DNA of 56,320 bases from assembly GCA_016871895.1 (NCBI GenBank), contig VHBO01000011.1:1-56320 (forward strand), in the 5' to 3' direction. The notes beneath the pieces were generated by a model, which saw only the letters and a program-made list of their open reading frames with translations, ran no database searches and was not told the origin of the DNA. The DNA comes from Gemmatimonadota bacterium. GTDB lineage: Bacteria; Gemmatimonadota; Gemmatimonadetes; Gemmatimonadales; Gemmatimonadaceae. Position 1 is the first letter of the stretch. Each line of letters starts with the position of its first letter. Of this stretch, positions 34,786-42,573 are shown piece by piece. Position numbers and translations under genes: made by a program.

Positions 34786-35715
34786 TCAGTCGTGGACGAA
34801 GGTCAGCCAGCCGTGGGTGTCGGGAACGCGGCCCTTCACGGTGTCGAGATAGCGCTCCTGAATGGCGCGTGTCACCGGGCCGACCGTCCCATCGCCCACC
34901 GGCAGTCGGTCCACGGAGCGAACGGGCGTCACCTCGCTCGCCGTGCCGCAGACGAAGACTTCATCGCACGTGTAGAGCGACTCGCGCGTGAGCGGCCCGA
35001 TGACCGTCTCGACGCCGAGGTCCTTGGCGATGGTGAGCACCGAATGCCGGGTGATCCCGGGGAGGAGCGTGCCATCGATCGGCGGCGTGTAGAGGACGCC
35101 GCCCGAGACGAGGAAGACGTTCTGTCCCGAGCCTTCGGAGAGCATCCCGTCGGGCCCGAGGGCGATCGCCTCATCGAAGCCGTTGCGGAGCGCTTCCATC
35201 TTCACGAGCTGCCCGCTCAGGTAGTTGCCGGCGATCTTCGCGGCGGCCGGAATCGTGTTGGGGGCGACGCGGTTCCAAGTGGAGATGCAGGCATCGACGC
35301 CGTCGCGGAGCGCGGCATCGCCGAGGTACGCCCCCCAGGGCCAGCAGGGGACGAAGGTTTCGATGGGGGAGTCGAAGGGCACCATCCCCGCTGCCCCATA
35401 GCCGCGGACCACCATCGGCCGGATGTAGCACTCACGCAGGCCGTTCTTGGCGATCGTGGCCCGATGCGCCTCGATCAGCGTCTCGAGCGAGTGGGGCGGG
35501 TCCATCCGGTAGATCTTGCAGCTGTCGAGGAACCGCTTGAGGTGCTCGCGCAGGCGAAAGATGGCCGGGCCCTTCGGGGTGTCGTAGCAGCGGATCCCCT
35601 CGAAGACGGCGGAGCCGAACTGCATCGAGTGGCTGAGGACGTGCATCGTGGCGTCGTGCCAGCGGATGAATTCGCCGTCGCGCCAGATCCACTCGGATTC
35701 GCCGATCTTCGCCAT
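34786..35715 (-). CDS. ilvE: Branched-chain amino acid aminotransferase
   Basis: IlvE is the PLP enzyme for the last step of Leu, Ile and Val synthesis and the first of their breakdown. The 309-residue protein is full length. The PLP Lys is K160 in AAKIAGNYL, and FEGIRCY, YIRPMVVRGYG, EGSGQNVFLV and GTASEVTPV are all family motifs. A GGTGAGG ribosome site lies 6 nt before the ATG. It is on the same strand as the M20 gene upstream (80-bp gap holding an inverted repeat and an AT-rich patch that could be its own promoter), and it converges on the interrupted DUF5916 gene. Confidence 0.96.
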   Translation of the reverse strand: MAKIGESEWIWRDGEFIRWHDATMHVLSHSMQFGSAVFEGIRCYDTPKGPAIFRLREHLKRFLDSCKIYRMDPPHSLETLIEAHRATIAKNGLRECYIRPMVVRGYGAAGMVPFDSPIETFVPCWPWGAYLGDAALRDGVDACISTWNRVAPNTIPAAAKIAGNYLSGQLVKMEALRNGFDEAIALGPDGMLSEGSGQNVFLVSGGVLYTPPIDGTLLPGITRHSVLTIAKDLGVETVIGPLTRESLYTCDEVFVCGTASEVTPVRSVDRLPVGDGTVGPVTRAIQERYLDTVKGRVPDTHGWLTFVHD

Positions 35716-35725
35716 CGTGACCTCA

Positions 35726-35748
35726 CCGCCAGGGGGCGCCCTGGGCGG
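35726..35748 (-). repeat. Imperfect inverted repeat upstream of ilvE
   Basis: CCGCCAGGG and CCCTGGGCGG flank a 4-nt centre, one unpaired base apart from perfect. It lies 10-33 bp before the ilvE ATG. The AT-rich AAGAAAGTTAACC (35763-35775) next to it could contain a minus-strand -10. The repeat may be an operator or a weak terminator of the upstream gene. Confidence 0.4.
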
Positions 35749-35795
35749 TGCGCCGGGGGCCCAAGAAAGTTAACCGCGGCTCCCCGGTGGGAGGG

Positions 35796-37208
35796 TCAGG
35801 TCCCGGGGCTTGCGGTGACCTTCTTCACGAGGCGGTACATGAATTCCAGACCGTCATAGAAGGCCTTGGACGAGACGTGCTCGTTCATCCCGTGCGCATT
35901 CGGGGTGTCGTAGAAGAGGCCGGAGACGCCGTACACCGGGATCCCCGCGTTCCGGAGGATCCGGCCATCCGTGGCTCCGGTGCTCATCGTCGGGACCACG
36001 GGGATCCCCGGGAAGACCTCCTGCGAGGCCGACTCGATTGCGGCGACGAGGGCAGGGGTCAGCGGGCTCGGCGGGCTGTCGTTCGCGCCACGCTGGGTGC
36101 TCACCTTGATCCCGGTATCGGCGACGGCCGCCACGATCCGCGCCTGCACCGATTCGGTCGTCTCGTCCGGGAGGATGCGGCAGTTCACGGTCGCGCGCGC
36201 GCGCTGCGGGAGGGCGTTCGACGCGTGGCCGCCCTCGAGCATCGTCGCGACGCAGGTGGTGCGGAGGCGGGAGTTGTTGGCCGGATCCTTCGAGATGAGG
36301 GCCGCGGCCGCGGCGTCGCGCTCGTTCGCGACGATCCGCGTCATCGCACGACCGACCTCGCCGCCGGAGATCGCCGCCTGCCGGCGGAAGTATTCGCGCG
36401 TCACCTCGTTCAGGTGCACGGGGAAGGCGTACTGGCCGAGTCGGTCGAGCGCGGCGGCGAGTTGGTAGATGGCGTTGTCGGGGCGGGGCTGCGAGCTGTG
36501 GCCGCCGGGGTTCGTAGCCTCGAGGGTGAAGTTCGCGACCTTCTTCTCGCTCGCCTGCGTCTCGTTCGCGACGCGGCGCCCCTCCTCGACGCGACCACCG
36601 CCCCCCTCGTTGAAGGCGAACTCCGCCTGGATGAGGTCAGGACGATTCCGCACGAGATAGTCGACGCCGTTCGCCGAGCCGCCCTCCTCGTCCGCGGTGA
36701 GCGCGACGATGATGTCGCGGTCGGGGACGTAGCCCTCTGCCTTCATCCGGAGCAGCAGCGTCAGGTGGATCGCCCCCTCGTCCTTGTCGTCGGCGACGCC
36801 GCGGCCATAAAAGGTCCCGTCGCGCTCGATGAACTGGAATGGCGGGAGGGTCCAGTCTTGGGGTTCGCCTTCCACCACGTCGATGTGCGAGAGGAGGAGG
36901 ATCGGCTTCCGGTTCGGGTTCCGACCGCGATAGCGGACGACGAGGTTCCCCTTCCGCGGCGCGTTCTCCACGACCACGACATCCTGTTCCGAGAAGCCGG
37001 CGGCGCGCATCCGGTGCGCCATCGCCTCGGCGGCAGCGACGGTGCTCCCGGTGCTGTGCGTCGTGTTGATCTCCACGAGCTCCTTCAGGAGGTCGCGCGC
37101 CTGCGCCTGCCAGCGGGTGAGAGCGGGGGCGTTCTGCGCAGTGAGCGCGACGGGGAGGGCGAGCGCCAGGAGGGCGCGACGCACGGCGTGCAGGGGAGAG
37201 GTCGTCAT
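35796..37208 (-). CDS. Secreted M20-family metallopeptidase
   Basis: The 470-residue protein has a signal peptide ending near LTAQN. Di-zinc site motifs are SHIDVVEGEP, RGVADDKDEG, LTADEEGG and a late NAHGMNEH. The dimerisation domain lies between about 205 and 335. Such enzymes remove amino acids from dipeptides or acylated amino acids in the periplasm. It differs clearly from the PM20D1-like paralogue at 29205, as it has a cleavable signal and other spacing. ATG 37208 is chosen for signal position. ilvE lies 80 bp downstream, and liberated amino acids could feed it; this link is only positional. Confidence 0.92.
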   Translation of the reverse strand: MTTSPLHAVRRALLALALPVALTAQNAPALTRWQAQARDLLKELVEINTTHSTGSTVAAAEAMAHRMRAAGFSEQDVVVVENAPRKGNLVVRYRGRNPNRKPILLLSHIDVVEGEPQDWTLPPFQFIERDGTFYGRGVADDKDEGAIHLTLLLRMKAEGYVPDRDIIVALTADEEGGSANGVDYLVRNRPDLIQAEFAFNEGGGGRVEEGRRVANETQASEKKVANFTLEATNPGGHSSQPRPDNAIYQLAAALDRLGQYAFPVHLNEVTREYFRRQAAISGGEVGRAMTRIVANERDAAAAALISKDPANNSRLRTTCVATMLEGGHASNALPQRARATVNCRILPDETTESVQARIVAAVADTGIKVSTQRGANDSPPSPLTPALVAAIESASQEVFPGIPVVPTMSTGATDGRILRNAGIPVYGVSGLFYDTPNAHGMNEHVSSKAFYDGLEFMYRLVKKVTASPGT

Positions 37209-37364
37209 CAGGCCAAGTTGCGGTGCGCGGAGGGGGACCGCAACTTCGCCGCGTCCATCACGGAGAGCGACCGCGTGCGGAGTGGCTGTGTAGCGCAGGG
37301 CCGAGGGACTCGGAGTCAGCGGCCGCGACGGGATCCTGCCGGGCGGATCAGCCTCGTCCGTCGC

Positions 37365-38318
37365 GTGTGGCACGCGTGGTGGCTCACGAGCGTCACCACC
37401 GGTCTCCTCGCTGCACAGCAGGTGCCCGATCGCGCGTTCCAACCCCCGGTCACGCGTCCGGCGTTCGCCGAGGGGGCCGGGTCGCGGCTCTGCCTCGATG
37501 AGGGGCACCACAACTTTCACACGCTCGACAACCGCTTCTGGGCGTTCGGCGAGCTTGCCCGCCGTGACGGTTTCCGGGTGCGTCCGCTTCGAGACGCCTT
37601 CGACGCCGACGCGCTCGCCGCCTGCGACCTGTTGGTCATCTCTAATGCGCAGCCGAACGATCGACCGTGGACCGAGTATCCGCTCCCCACGCCCTCCGCG
37701 TTCACGCCGGCAGAGATCTCGGCGGTGCGCGCGTGGGTCGCCGAGGGGCGTGCGCTCCTGCTGATCGCCGACCATATGCCGCTCGCGGGCGCCGCGAGCG
37801 ATCTCGCGGCGGCGTTCGGGGCTGCGTTCACGAACGGCTTTGCCTATCAGACTGCGCTCGGGGCTGACGGTTCCCCGACGGTGGAACGGGTCCGTGACGT
37901 ACCGACGACCTTCGTGCTCGCCGAGGGCACGCTTCGGCGGCACGCGATCACCGCCGGGCGTGATGCGGCGGAGCGTGTCACGCGCATTCGCAGCTTCACC
38001 GGACAGGCATTCCGCTTCGACGCACCCGATGTGGAGCCGGTGATGGTCCTTCCGGAGGGGTTCGTCTCGCTCGAGCCGCGCATCGCGTGGCAGTTCACCC
38101 CGGAGACGCCGATGCGACCGGTCGGCGGCTGGCTCCAAGGCGCGACGCGCCGGGTGGGACGTGGGCGCGTCGCGCTCTTCGGGGAGGCCGCGATGTTCAG
38201 CGCACAGGTCGCCGGCGCCGAGCGACGTCCGATGGGGATGAACGCGCCCGGCGCGGAGCAGAACGCCCAGTTCGTCCTGAACGTCCTGCGTTGGCTCTCA
38301 GGGGTCCTCGACCCCTGA
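37365..38318 (+). CDS. Secreted DUF4350-like protein of unknown function
   Basis: The 317-residue protein (GTG 37365 start) has a short hydrophobic export segment (WWLTSVTTGLLAAQ). The body resembles glutamine-amidotransferase-like DUF4350 folds: CLDEGHHNFHTLDNRF at the start, ALAACDLLVISNAQ, FTPAEISAVRAWVAEGRALLLIADHMPLAG, and a C-terminal GRVALFGEAAMF with QFVLNVLRWLSG. No catalytic Cys is obvious. The start is uncertain; GTG 37275 would add about 30 Arg-rich residues. The last 21 bp overlap the convergent amidohydrolase gene, inside a perfect 10-bp inverted repeat. Confidence 0.78.
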   Translation: MWHAWWLTSVTTGLLAAQQVPDRAFQPPVTRPAFAEGAGSRLCLDEGHHNFHTLDNRFWAFGELARRDGFRVRPLRDAFDADALAACDLLVISNAQPNDRPWTEYPLPTPSAFTPAEISAVRAWVAEGRALLLIADHMPLAGAASDLAAAFGAAFTNGFAYQTALGADGSPTVERVRDVPTTFVLAEGTLRRHAITAGRDAAERVTRIRSFTGQAFRFDAPDVEPVMVLPEGFVSLEPRIAWQFTPETPMRPVGGWLQGATRRVGRGRVALFGEAAMFSAQVAGAERRPMGMNAPGAEQNAQFVLNVLRWLSGVLDP

Positions 38319-38319
38319 G
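38297..38319. terminator. Bidirectional terminator-like hairpin inside overlapping coding ends
   Basis: CTCAGGGGTC (38297-38306), loop CTC, GACCCCTGAG (38310-38319) form a perfect 10-bp stem. Each arm contains one of the convergent TGA stops. The hairpin therefore encodes both C-termini, SGVLDP on plus and SGVEDP on minus. Confidence 0.7.
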
Positions 38320-40316
38320 TGTGGATGGGCGGCGGGGTCATCCCCCTCTGCCCCGGCGGCGCCCGAGGAGCCGAGGGCGGTGCGCAGCTCCCTGACCTGA
38401 TAGAGTCGGCCGCCGCGGACGACGGTCTCCAGCTTCGCGAGATCGCCGATGCGCTCGGTCGGTCGCCCATCGACGATGAGCAGGTCGGCGACCTTCCCCA
38501 CCGCGAGGGAGCCGTACTCCTCCGACTGACGCATATGACGGGCGGCATCGATGGTCGCGATCTGCAGGATCTTCGTGCGCGGGAGACCCGCGAGCTCATA
38601 CATCTCGAGCTCGCGTCGGAAGGTGCTGCTCGACGAGTTGTCGGTGCCAGCAATCAACGGGACGCCCGCGGCGTACAGGCGCTGGATGATCCGGAGATAG
38701 GTGCTGTCGGCTCGGCGCAGGTCCGGAGACCCCCCGGCGCCGACGAGGGCGCCGCCACCACCGATCCAGAGGTTGAAGGTGCCGTCGACGGCGGTGCCGT
38801 GCGCGCGCAGCGTCGCGATCAGCCGCGTCATCCCCGCACCATCGGCGTCGAAGGTCGGCGCAACCGCGGTCGCCACCTGCGAGTAGGCCCGCATCCGCGG
38901 GAGGTAGAGCGAGTCGGGGAAGAAGTCAGAGAGGAGGAAGGCGGCGTGCTGGATCTCGTCGTAGCCGAGGGCGACGGCGGCGGCGACGCTCATCCCCCGC
39001 GGGATGTGGCCACTGAGTCGCATCCCGCGCCGCTTCGCCTCCGCGGCGATCACGGGGACGAGGTCGGGGTGGACGACGTTGTACAGCTTGATCTGCACGT
39101 ACCCGAGGGAGTCGTAGCGCGCGACCCACGCACGCGCCTCAGCCTCATCCCGGACGATCGCTTCACTCGGGCCGGCCCACGCGAGTGGCCCCTCGATGAA
39201 ACCGCCGAGCACAGCGCGAGGTGCAGCGAGCCGGCCGGCGGCTTCCCGGTCGCGGATCGACGTGGCGACGTCGAGGTCGGAGGCGAGGTCGCGCGAGGTC
39301 GTGATCCCGTTCGCGAGCTGGCTGACGCCGAGCCCCGATTGACTCGCCACCTGCAAATGGCCGTGCATATCCCACATCCCCGGCATCACGGTCTTGCCGG
39401 CGGCGTCGATCACGGTCGCGCCGGCGGGGACGGCGATCGTCGAGGCGTCACCGACGGCGACGATGCGGTCGCCGCGGATGACCATCGTCTGCCGTGGGCG
39501 AAGCGTCCCCGCGTCGGCGTCGAAGAGGTCGCCATTCGCGATGACGAGCGTCCCCGACGTCGCGCTGCGGACCCGTGCCGCGAGCGCTTCCCCGCGCGCG
39601 GCTCGCCAGGCGAGCTCGGCCCGGCGCAGCACGGGGAGCTGCGGGCGGACGTCTTCGCGGACCGTGATGAACCACTGCACGTCAGTGGCGAGGAGCGCAC
39701 CGCGGTCATCGAGCCAGACGCCGGTGGGGTCGGGTTGCGTGCCGACCGTGACCACGACGAAGCGTGCGCGGGGGCGGCCCCGGACGCCATCGAGGGTCAG
39801 CGTGAGCGCGACCTCCGCACGGGCGCTCGCACCGGAGAGCAGGGTCCCACGACCATCCGGGCGCGCGAGGAGGGTGCGGGCGAGCTCGGCGGCATCGAGC
39901 GGGGTGCCGGTGCGCAATGTGAGGAGGAGGTCGGGCGTGCGGGCGATCGCACGCGTCGTGCCGTTGGCGCCGGTGATCCGGACCGAGTCGCCGACCACCT
40001 CGAGGCGTTCCACGAGGGTGCCGGCGCGGCCCTCGGCATCGATTGTCCGCTGTTCGGCGGAACGGAGGCTCCCGTCGAGCGCGCGGACGAGGCGGGTCTC
40101 GACGCGGCCGCCGCGATTGCGGTCGGTGTAGAGCCACCGCGCGACGGCGGTGTCACCGCGCTGGGCGAGGGTGAGGTCCCCGGCGCGGCGGCCGTGATTG
40201 TCGACGCTCCAGGTCGGGGTCGACTGCCCGCCGAGGTGGAGCGGCGTGATCGCCGCGAGGATGGCGAGACGGCAGAGCAGGGGGCAGTGCGCGCGGCGGG
40301 GGGGATAGCTGGTCAT
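38298..40316 (-). CDS. Secreted metal-dependent amidohydrolase
   Basis: The 672-residue protein begins with a hydrophobic signal (about 13-30). A roughly 230-residue beta-rich N-terminal domain of unclear role precedes an amidohydrolase-superfamily barrel. Metal ligands seen are HGH in MPGMWDMHGHLQ, Lys in QIKLYNVVHP, His in LSGHIPRG and DEIQHAAFL, and Asp in AGTDNSSSS. The composite beta-sandwich returns at LAVGKVADLLIVDGRP. Substrates of this group are imidazolones, dipeptides or cyclic amides; the exact one is unknown. ATG 40316 fits the signal peptide. The 3' end overlaps the convergent gene by 21 bp. Confidence 0.9.
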   Translation of the reverse strand: MTSYPPRRAHCPLLCRLAILAAITPLHLGGQSTPTWSVDNHGRRAGDLTLAQRGDTAVARWLYTDRNRGGRVETRLVRALDGSLRSAEQRTIDAEGRAGTLVERLEVVGDSVRITGANGTTRAIARTPDLLLTLRTGTPLDAAELARTLLARPDGRGTLLSGASARAEVALTLTLDGVRGRPRARFVVVTVGTQPDPTGVWLDDRGALLATDVQWFITVREDVRPQLPVLRRAELAWRAARGEALAARVRSATSGTLVIANGDLFDADAGTLRPRQTMVIRGDRIVAVGDASTIAVPAGATVIDAAGKTVMPGMWDMHGHLQVASQSGLGVSQLANGITTSRDLASDLDVATSIRDREAAGRLAAPRAVLGGFIEGPLAWAGPSEAIVRDEAEARAWVARYDSLGYVQIKLYNVVHPDLVPVIAAEAKRRGMRLSGHIPRGMSVAAAVALGYDEIQHAAFLLSDFFPDSLYLPRMRAYSQVATAVAPTFDADGAGMTRLIATLRAHGTAVDGTFNLWIGGGGALVGAGGSPDLRRADSTYLRIIQRLYAAGVPLIAGTDNSSSSTFRRELEMYELAGLPRTKILQIATIDAARHMRQSEEYGSLAVGKVADLLIVDGRPTERIGDLAKLETVVRGGRLYQVRELRTALGSSGAAGAEGDDPAAHPHSGVEDP

Positions 40317-40344
40317 CGGGCGGCTCGAGGTGGACGGGTCATTG

Positions 40345-40359
40345 GGAATGTGCTATTCC
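40345..40359. promoter_or_regulatory. Inverted repeat GGAAT-N5-ATTCC in divergent region
   Basis: A 5-bp inverted repeat with a 5-nt spacer lies 29 bp before the amidohydrolase start. It overlaps an extended -10-like TGCTATTCC reading toward the plug-domain lipoprotein gene. It may be an operator; the arms are short. Confidence 0.35.
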
Positions 40360-40472
40360 TCGTAGCAGGACGCACGGTACGGGGTAGCTCTGCGCAGGCA
40401 TCCCGTCCCGATGCTTCCGCGATTCGTTCCCTCGATCGTTGCCGCGCCCTCACCGCTTCCACCGCCGCCGCT

Positions 40473-41054
40473 ATGACCGCTCCCGTCTTCGCCCCGCGCA
40501 CCAGCGCCATCCTCCGCCCGCTGGTCCTCGCCGTGCTCGTGTTCTCTGCGATCGCCTGCGACGGCCGCACCCCGACCGCCGCCGACGTCCGCGCGCTCGA
40601 CGCGCGCCAGGCCGAGCGCGGCGCGGCCTTGATGCTCGGCGACGGCGACGGGCCCACCAGCTACTTCGTCGATGGCGTCTCGGCCACGCGCGAGGCGGCG
40701 CAGGCGATCGCGCCCGATCAGATCGCGGCGGTGAACGTCAACAAGATGGTGAACGGGACGACGGCCACGACCGAGATCCGTCTCATTACGAAGGCCGGCG
40801 CGGCGCGCGGGCTCCTCGTCGAAGAAGGGGAAGGGCCGCGTGTCGTGGTGCGAGGCGCCACCGCGACCGGATCCCCGCTGATCCTCATCGATGGGCGCCG
40901 CGCGACGAAGGCGGAGATGGATGCGCTGCAGCCGTCGGGAATCATCTCCGTCGAGGTGCTGAAGGGAGAGGCCGCCGTGCGCGAGTACGGTGAGGCGGCC
41001 AAGGACGGCGTGATCAAGGTGACGACGAAGCCGGCCCCGTCGCCGACCCGCTGA
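40473..41054 (+). CDS. Lipoprotein with two TonB-plug-like segments and no barrel
   Basis: The 193-residue protein has a hydrophobic signal followed by AIACDG, so lipidation at that Cys is likely. It carries two related segments. The first (about 60-110) reads YFVDGVSATREAAQAIAPDQIAAVNV and ends in EIRLITKAG. The second (about 135-190) reads LILIDGRRATKAEMDALQPS, then IISVEVLKGEAAVREYGEAA, and ends in GVIKVTTK. The second is the core plug motif found in TonB-dependent SusC-type receptors and in some M56 signalling peptidases. With no 22-strand barrel it may be a periplasmic interaction module. ATG 40473 sets the signal; a nested hairpin follows the stop. Confidence 0.82.
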   Translation: MTAPVFAPRTSAILRPLVLAVLVFSAIACDGRTPTAADVRALDARQAERGAALMLGDGDGPTSYFVDGVSATREAAQAIAPDQIAAVNVNKMVNGTTATTEIRLITKAGAARGLLVEEGEGPRVVVRGATATGSPLILIDGRRATKAEMDALQPSGIISVEVLKGEAAVREYGEAAKDGVIKVTTKPAPSPTR

Positions 41055-41066
41055 CGACCGGTGTCG

Positions 41067-41107
41067 CGGCGGCACGCCGCTCGCGCGCGGTTCGCGCGTC
41101 GCCGCCG
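41067..41107 (+). terminator. Nested GC hairpin after plug-domain gene
   Basis: Outer arms CGGCGGC (41067-41073) and GCCGCCG (41101-41107) enclose an inner CGCGCG/CGCGCG pair (41082-41087 and 41093-41098). The structure lies 12 bp after the stop and has no U-tract. Confidence 0.5.
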
Positions 41108-41134
41108 GTGCGAGCGGTCCCCGGGGCGAGATGG

Positions 41135-41163
41135 TTGACATAGGGGGTGGGGGTACCTAGCCT
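41135..41163 (+). promoter_or_regulatory. Strong promoter with G-tract operator in its spacer (CsoR-type)
   Basis: A perfect -35 TTGACA (41135-41140) and TAGCCT (41158-41163) are 17 bp apart. The spacer is TA-GGGGG-T-GGGGG-TACC. CsoR/RcnR-family repressors bind operators made of G/C tracts flanked by TA-rich ends, so this is a likely autoregulatory site. Transcription would start near 41170, 22 nt before the regulator's ATG. Confidence 0.7.
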
Positions 41164-41191
41164 CTCGCGGGGACCCTCTCGGGGAGGACGG

Positions 41192-41539
41192 ATGGGCGCG
41201 AGGAAGCCAGCGACCGCGAGCTGTGGCTGCGGCGTCACGGTGGGTGCGGGACGGACGGCGGTCGCCGTGGATGCGGACCGCAAGGCACGCAACCTCACGC
41301 GGCTCCGTCGTATCGAGGGGCAGGTGCGCGGGCTCCAGCGGATGGTGGAGGAGGACCGCTACTGCGCCGACGTTGTCACGCAGATCGCCTCGGTGCAGGA
41401 GGCGCTACGCGGTGTGAGCCGCGAGCTGATGCGCAATCACCTCAAGCACTGCGCCGCCACCGCGATCCGGCAAGGGGACGCCGCCGCCGACGCGATGTAC
41501 GACGAGTTGCTCGACCTCATGTTCACGGGACGCCGATGA
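41192..41539 (+). CDS. CsoR/FrmR-family repressor, Cu(I)-type ligand set
   Basis: This 115-residue all-helical repressor has the family core RLRRIEGQVRGLQRMVEED. C58, H83 and C87 have the same spacing (25 and 4) as the C-H-C copper ligands of CsoR. CstR-type persulfide sensors lack the His, and FrmR lacks the last Cys. An extra N-terminal Cys pair (C11, C13) could add metal or thiol sensing. ATG 41192 follows GGGGAGG by 4 nt; GTG 41147 lies inside the promoter. The TGA overlaps the ATG of the next gene (ATGA at 41536-41539), so it is co-translated with a threonine-dehydratase-like enzyme. No copper exporter or chaperone gene is nearby, which is unusual for a copper regulator. Confidence 0.93.
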   Translation: MGARKPATASCGCGVTVGAGRTAVAVDADRKARNLTRLRRIEGQVRGLQRMVEEDRYCADVVTQIASVQEALRGVSRELMRNHLKHCAATAIRQGDAAADAMYDELLDLMFTGRR

Positions 41540-42492
41540 TCACCTTCGACGATGTGCTCGCCGCCGAGGCGCGAATCCGTCCGCACCTCGCCCCCACGCC
41601 GATGCGGCACTACCCGCGCCTCGATGCCCTCGTCGGGCACGGGATCGAGGTGTGGGTCAAACACGAGAACCATCATCCCACGCAGAGCTTCAAGATCCGG
41701 AACGGGCTCAATGCGGTGCTCGGGCGGGACGAGGCGGCGCGGCGTCGCGGGATGATCGCCGCGAGTACGGGCAACCACGGGCAGGGCGTCGCGTATGCGG
41801 GCCGACTGACGGACACCCCCGTCGCCATCTGCGTCCCCGAGGGGAACAATCCCGAGAAGAACGCCGCGATCCGCGCGCTCGGCGCGGAACTGATCGAAGT
41901 CGGTGTGCACTACGACGGCACCATCGCCGCCTGCGCCGCGCTGGCCGTCGAGCGGGGGATGACGCTCGCGCACTCGACGAACGACCCGCTTGTCGTCGCG
42001 GGAGCGGGGACGATGACGCTCGAGATCGTCGCGCAGGCGCCGCCGCTTGACGCGCTGGTGATCGCGCTGGGGGGCGGCTCGCAGGCGGTGGGCGCGCTCA
42101 CGGTGGCGGCGGCCCGTCACCCCGCGCTCCGGGTCTATGCGGTGGGCGCGGCCGGGGCGCCGGCGCAGTACGAGAGCTGGCGGCGTGGCGAGCGGCTCAC
42201 CGGGCAGCCCGTGGAGACCTTCGCCGAGGGGATTGCGACCGGTGCGGCGTATGTGGAGACGTTCGACGCGCTGCGCGCGGGGCTCGCGGGCTTCGTCACC
42301 GTCCCGGATGATGCGATCTACGCGGCGATCCGCGACCTCATCCGGATCACGCAGAACCTCCCCGAGGGCGCGGGGGCGGCGGGTCTCGCCGCGCTCAAAG
42401 ACCTTGCGCCGCAGTTGGCGGGGCAGCGCGTCGGGATCGTAATGTGCGGCGGGAACCTGGCGGAGCGGGATCTGCGAAAGGCGTTAGGCTGA
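41536..42492 (+). CDS. PLP-dependent threonine/serine dehydratase-like enzyme
   Basis: The 318-residue protein is a fold-type II PLP enzyme of the threonine dehydratase/serine racemase group. The PLP Lys is K53 in QSFKIRNG, the substrate loop is ASTGNHGQG, and the C-terminal pyridine-binding segment is MCGGN. The phosphate loop, usually GGGGL-type, reads GGGSQAVG here, a less common variant that may mean a different amino or hydroxyamino acid. There is no C-terminal ACT domain, so no Ile feedback. It is translationally coupled to the CsoR-type regulator and would be induced with it. The convergent neighbour encodes a RidA-family protein, whose usual job is to clear the reactive enamines such dehydratases make. 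Confidence 0.88.
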   Translation: MITFDDVLAAEARIRPHLAPTPMRHYPRLDALVGHGIEVWVKHENHHPTQSFKIRNGLNAVLGRDEAARRRGMIAASTGNHGQGVAYAGRLTDTPVAICVPEGNNPEKNAAIRALGAELIEVGVHYDGTIAACAALAVERGMTLAHSTNDPLVVAGAGTMTLEIVAQAPPLDALVIALGGGSQAVGALTVAAARHPALRVYAVGAAGAPAQYESWRRGERLTGQPVETFAEGIATGAAYVETFDALRAGLAGFVTVPDDAIYAAIRDLIRITQNLPEGAGAAGLAALKDLAPQLAGQRVGIVMCGGNLAERDLRKALG

Positions 42493-42496
42493 GGAC

Positions 42497-42573
42497 GGGG
42501 TGACAGGGGCCAGGTATCAGGTATGAGGTATTGCCGTGCCCGAATTTCTGACCCCTGACCCCTGACCCCTTTT
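42497..42573. repeat. Heptanucleotide repeats forming a terminator between convergent genes
   Basis: The 79-bp gap contains AGGTAT plus one variable base three times (42512-42532) and TGACCCC three times (42549-42569), followed directly by TTTT. GGGGTGACAGGGG (42497-42509) can pair with the TGACCCC array in two registers 7 nt apart. The T-run makes this an intrinsic terminator for the plus strand. The RidA stop codon begins inside the T-run. Confidence 0.65.
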
